Shown here: positions 50,119 through 51,285 of the stretch, in pieces
Position numbering within the stretch: position 1 is the first letter of the stretch
How the letters are laid out: each line of letters opens with the position of its first letter
Translations under genes and position numbers: made by a program
Assembly (NCBI GenBank): GCA_965372745.1
Contig: CBDVDM010000012.1
Location: forward strand, 1 to 51,285
Direction: 5' to 3'
Origin: VRUG01 sp965372745
GTDB lineage: Bacteria > Planctomycetota > Phycisphaerae > Sedimentisphaerales > Anaerobacaceae
Length of the DNA stretch: 51,285 nucleotides
Notes under the pieces: generated by a model
What the model saw: the letters and a program-made list of their open reading frames with translations, nothing else
Database searches by the model: none
Told to the model about the DNA's origin: nothing

Positions 50119-51285
50119 AGGAGTTTAACAGCAATAAGCAATAGTACTATAACAACCCGTAGGTTACGTTCATATCTAGGTAAGTGCGGCTACAGCAATG
50201 ATTTGATACGTGAAGATTATATTTACTCAGACCGTTCAGGCTGTGAGCACAATATGCCAATTGCAGGCTTTGCGTATCCATCACATGACGCCAGAGATGC
50301 ATGCATTGCTGCGATAGACAGAGACTTATTGGAAGAGCCGACATTTGAAAGTATGGCAAATAAGTGTCGTAATATTGGCACCCCCGTACTGTTTATTTGT
50401 TGCAAAAAAGAACTTCAATGGTGGACGCTTAAAAGTAGTGGTGTTGTGCGGGAAGATACAATTCCTGCTGCTGAAGTTTCAAATTTTTTTATTAAGCATA
50501 AGGAAGATTTTTCTCCTGAAAGCATTTATCGAGCCAAAAATCTGAGTCGTGTTCATTCTAAATACCAGCTTAACTTTGTAGACAAAGGTTTAATGCCGGT
50601 ACTTGAACACGAAATGGGAGACAGGTTGGCTGATTTAGTAAAGAATACGCTTCGAATCCTTGATGAAAAACTCGGCATCCCTCAAGTAAATATCCCGTTA
50701 AATCGATGGATGTTTCAGAGCGTTTTCTGGTTATTAGGTGCTAAGATACTTCAGGATAAAAAAGTCGAGAGATTTATTAGGTTAGACCTGGAAGATGTGC
50801 CTGCGGTTTTGGAAAGAGTCAGTCGGCATTATGGCGCAAAAGATGGGCTGGCTTTTAAGACAAAGCGTGAACAACGCGCATTAGAAGCCGCAGCAGGCGA
50901 GGTCAAACAATTTTCCAGTTTGAACAATATGACAATTGAATCGCTTGCTCACGTTTACGAGACTACCCTGATAGATAAAAAAACCAGAAAGGCGTGGGGA
51001 ATCCATGCGACACCTTCATATCTGGTTGATTATATTGTTTTGCAGCTTTCTGATTGGATAAAAGATATTCCACAGGAGAACAGGCATGTGCTTGAGCCGA
51101 CCTGCGGCCATGCTCCCTTTCTTACGTTCGCATTACGTTTGCTAAGGGATATATATGAAGGAGACAGGGCAGATTTGCATAAATATCTCAACAGTCATTT
51201 ATTGGGTATAGAACAAGATTTGTTTGCAAGAGAGATTGCAAGATTGTCTTTGACTTTGGCTGATGTTCCAAATCCAAACGGCTGG
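50119..51285 (+). CDS. N-6 adenine DNA methylase, 5' part, start unclear
   Basis: An open frame of 389 codons that runs off the window. The C-terminal visible part has the adenine methyltransferase entry HATPSYLVDYIV and the SAM-binding motif I LEPTCGHAPF, then HLLGIEQDLFAREIARLSL. This is the large stand-alone or restriction-linked N6_Mtase type. The protein-like sequence begins about TITTRRLRSYLGKCGYS (50149). No ATG, GTG or TTG lies between the in-frame TAG at 50116-50118 and TTG 50203; GAGGAG (50117-50122) is followed by ATA at 50134. So the start is non-canonical (ATA), damaged, or internal (TTG 50203, ATG 50254). An in-frame 20-codon ORF from ATG 50056 ends at the TAG. Confidence 0.8.

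Overview
The window most likely comes from a Planctomycetota bacterium, probably class Phycisphaerae. That is inference from protein features, not a database match. The features are zinc-type S4, S14 and L36, an L22 with a long N-terminal domain, tailed S3 and L17, a short UvrC, a B12-dependent ribonucleotide reductase, and moderately AT-rich DNA with long spacers.

Layout. Bases 1-10211 are mostly plus strand: a membrane protein fragment (minus), a small hypothetical ORF, ligA and ribD, then uvrC (minus), nrdJ and folC. This is housekeeping for DNA ligation, riboflavin synthesis, excision repair, dNTP supply and folate. Bases 10340-13377 are a minus-strand thiol/metalloid operon: an ArsR-type repressor, an ArsP-like permease, a CxxC mini-thioredoxin, an ArsF-like lipid- or membrane-anchored CxxC protein and an ArsG/CcdA-like membrane protein. 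A 159-bp near-perfect palindrome, a terminator and an initiator tRNA gene follow.

Bases 13840-48551 are one long minus-strand block that holds most of the translation and transcription machinery. In transcription order it reads trnT, tuf, rpmG, trnW, secE, nusG, rplK, rplA, rplJ, rplL, rpoB, rpoC, rpsL, rpsG, fusA, then the S10-spc-alpha series from rpsJ to rplQ, and finally a HIT protein. rpmD (L30) is absent. Strong promoters are visible before trnT and before rpsJ, and the latter opens a structured leader of about 355 nt. An intrinsic terminator sits between rpsG and fusA.

The right end (48965-51285) looks accessory: a NYN/PIN-like nuclease gene behind a terminator-bearing leader, then, divergently, the 5' part of an N-6 adenine DNA methylase whose start is damaged or non-canonical.

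The most unusual signal is in the spacers. Several gaps of the ribosomal operon are built of degenerate 7-nt tandem units, often joined to a palindrome placed within a few bases of a stop codon (rplF, rpoA, fusA, nusG). A second dispersed family is TTTAGCC followed by a variable hairpin. At least four genes outside the operon have a -10 box exactly where transcription would begin at, or within two bases of, the start codon, which suggests leaderless mRNAs.
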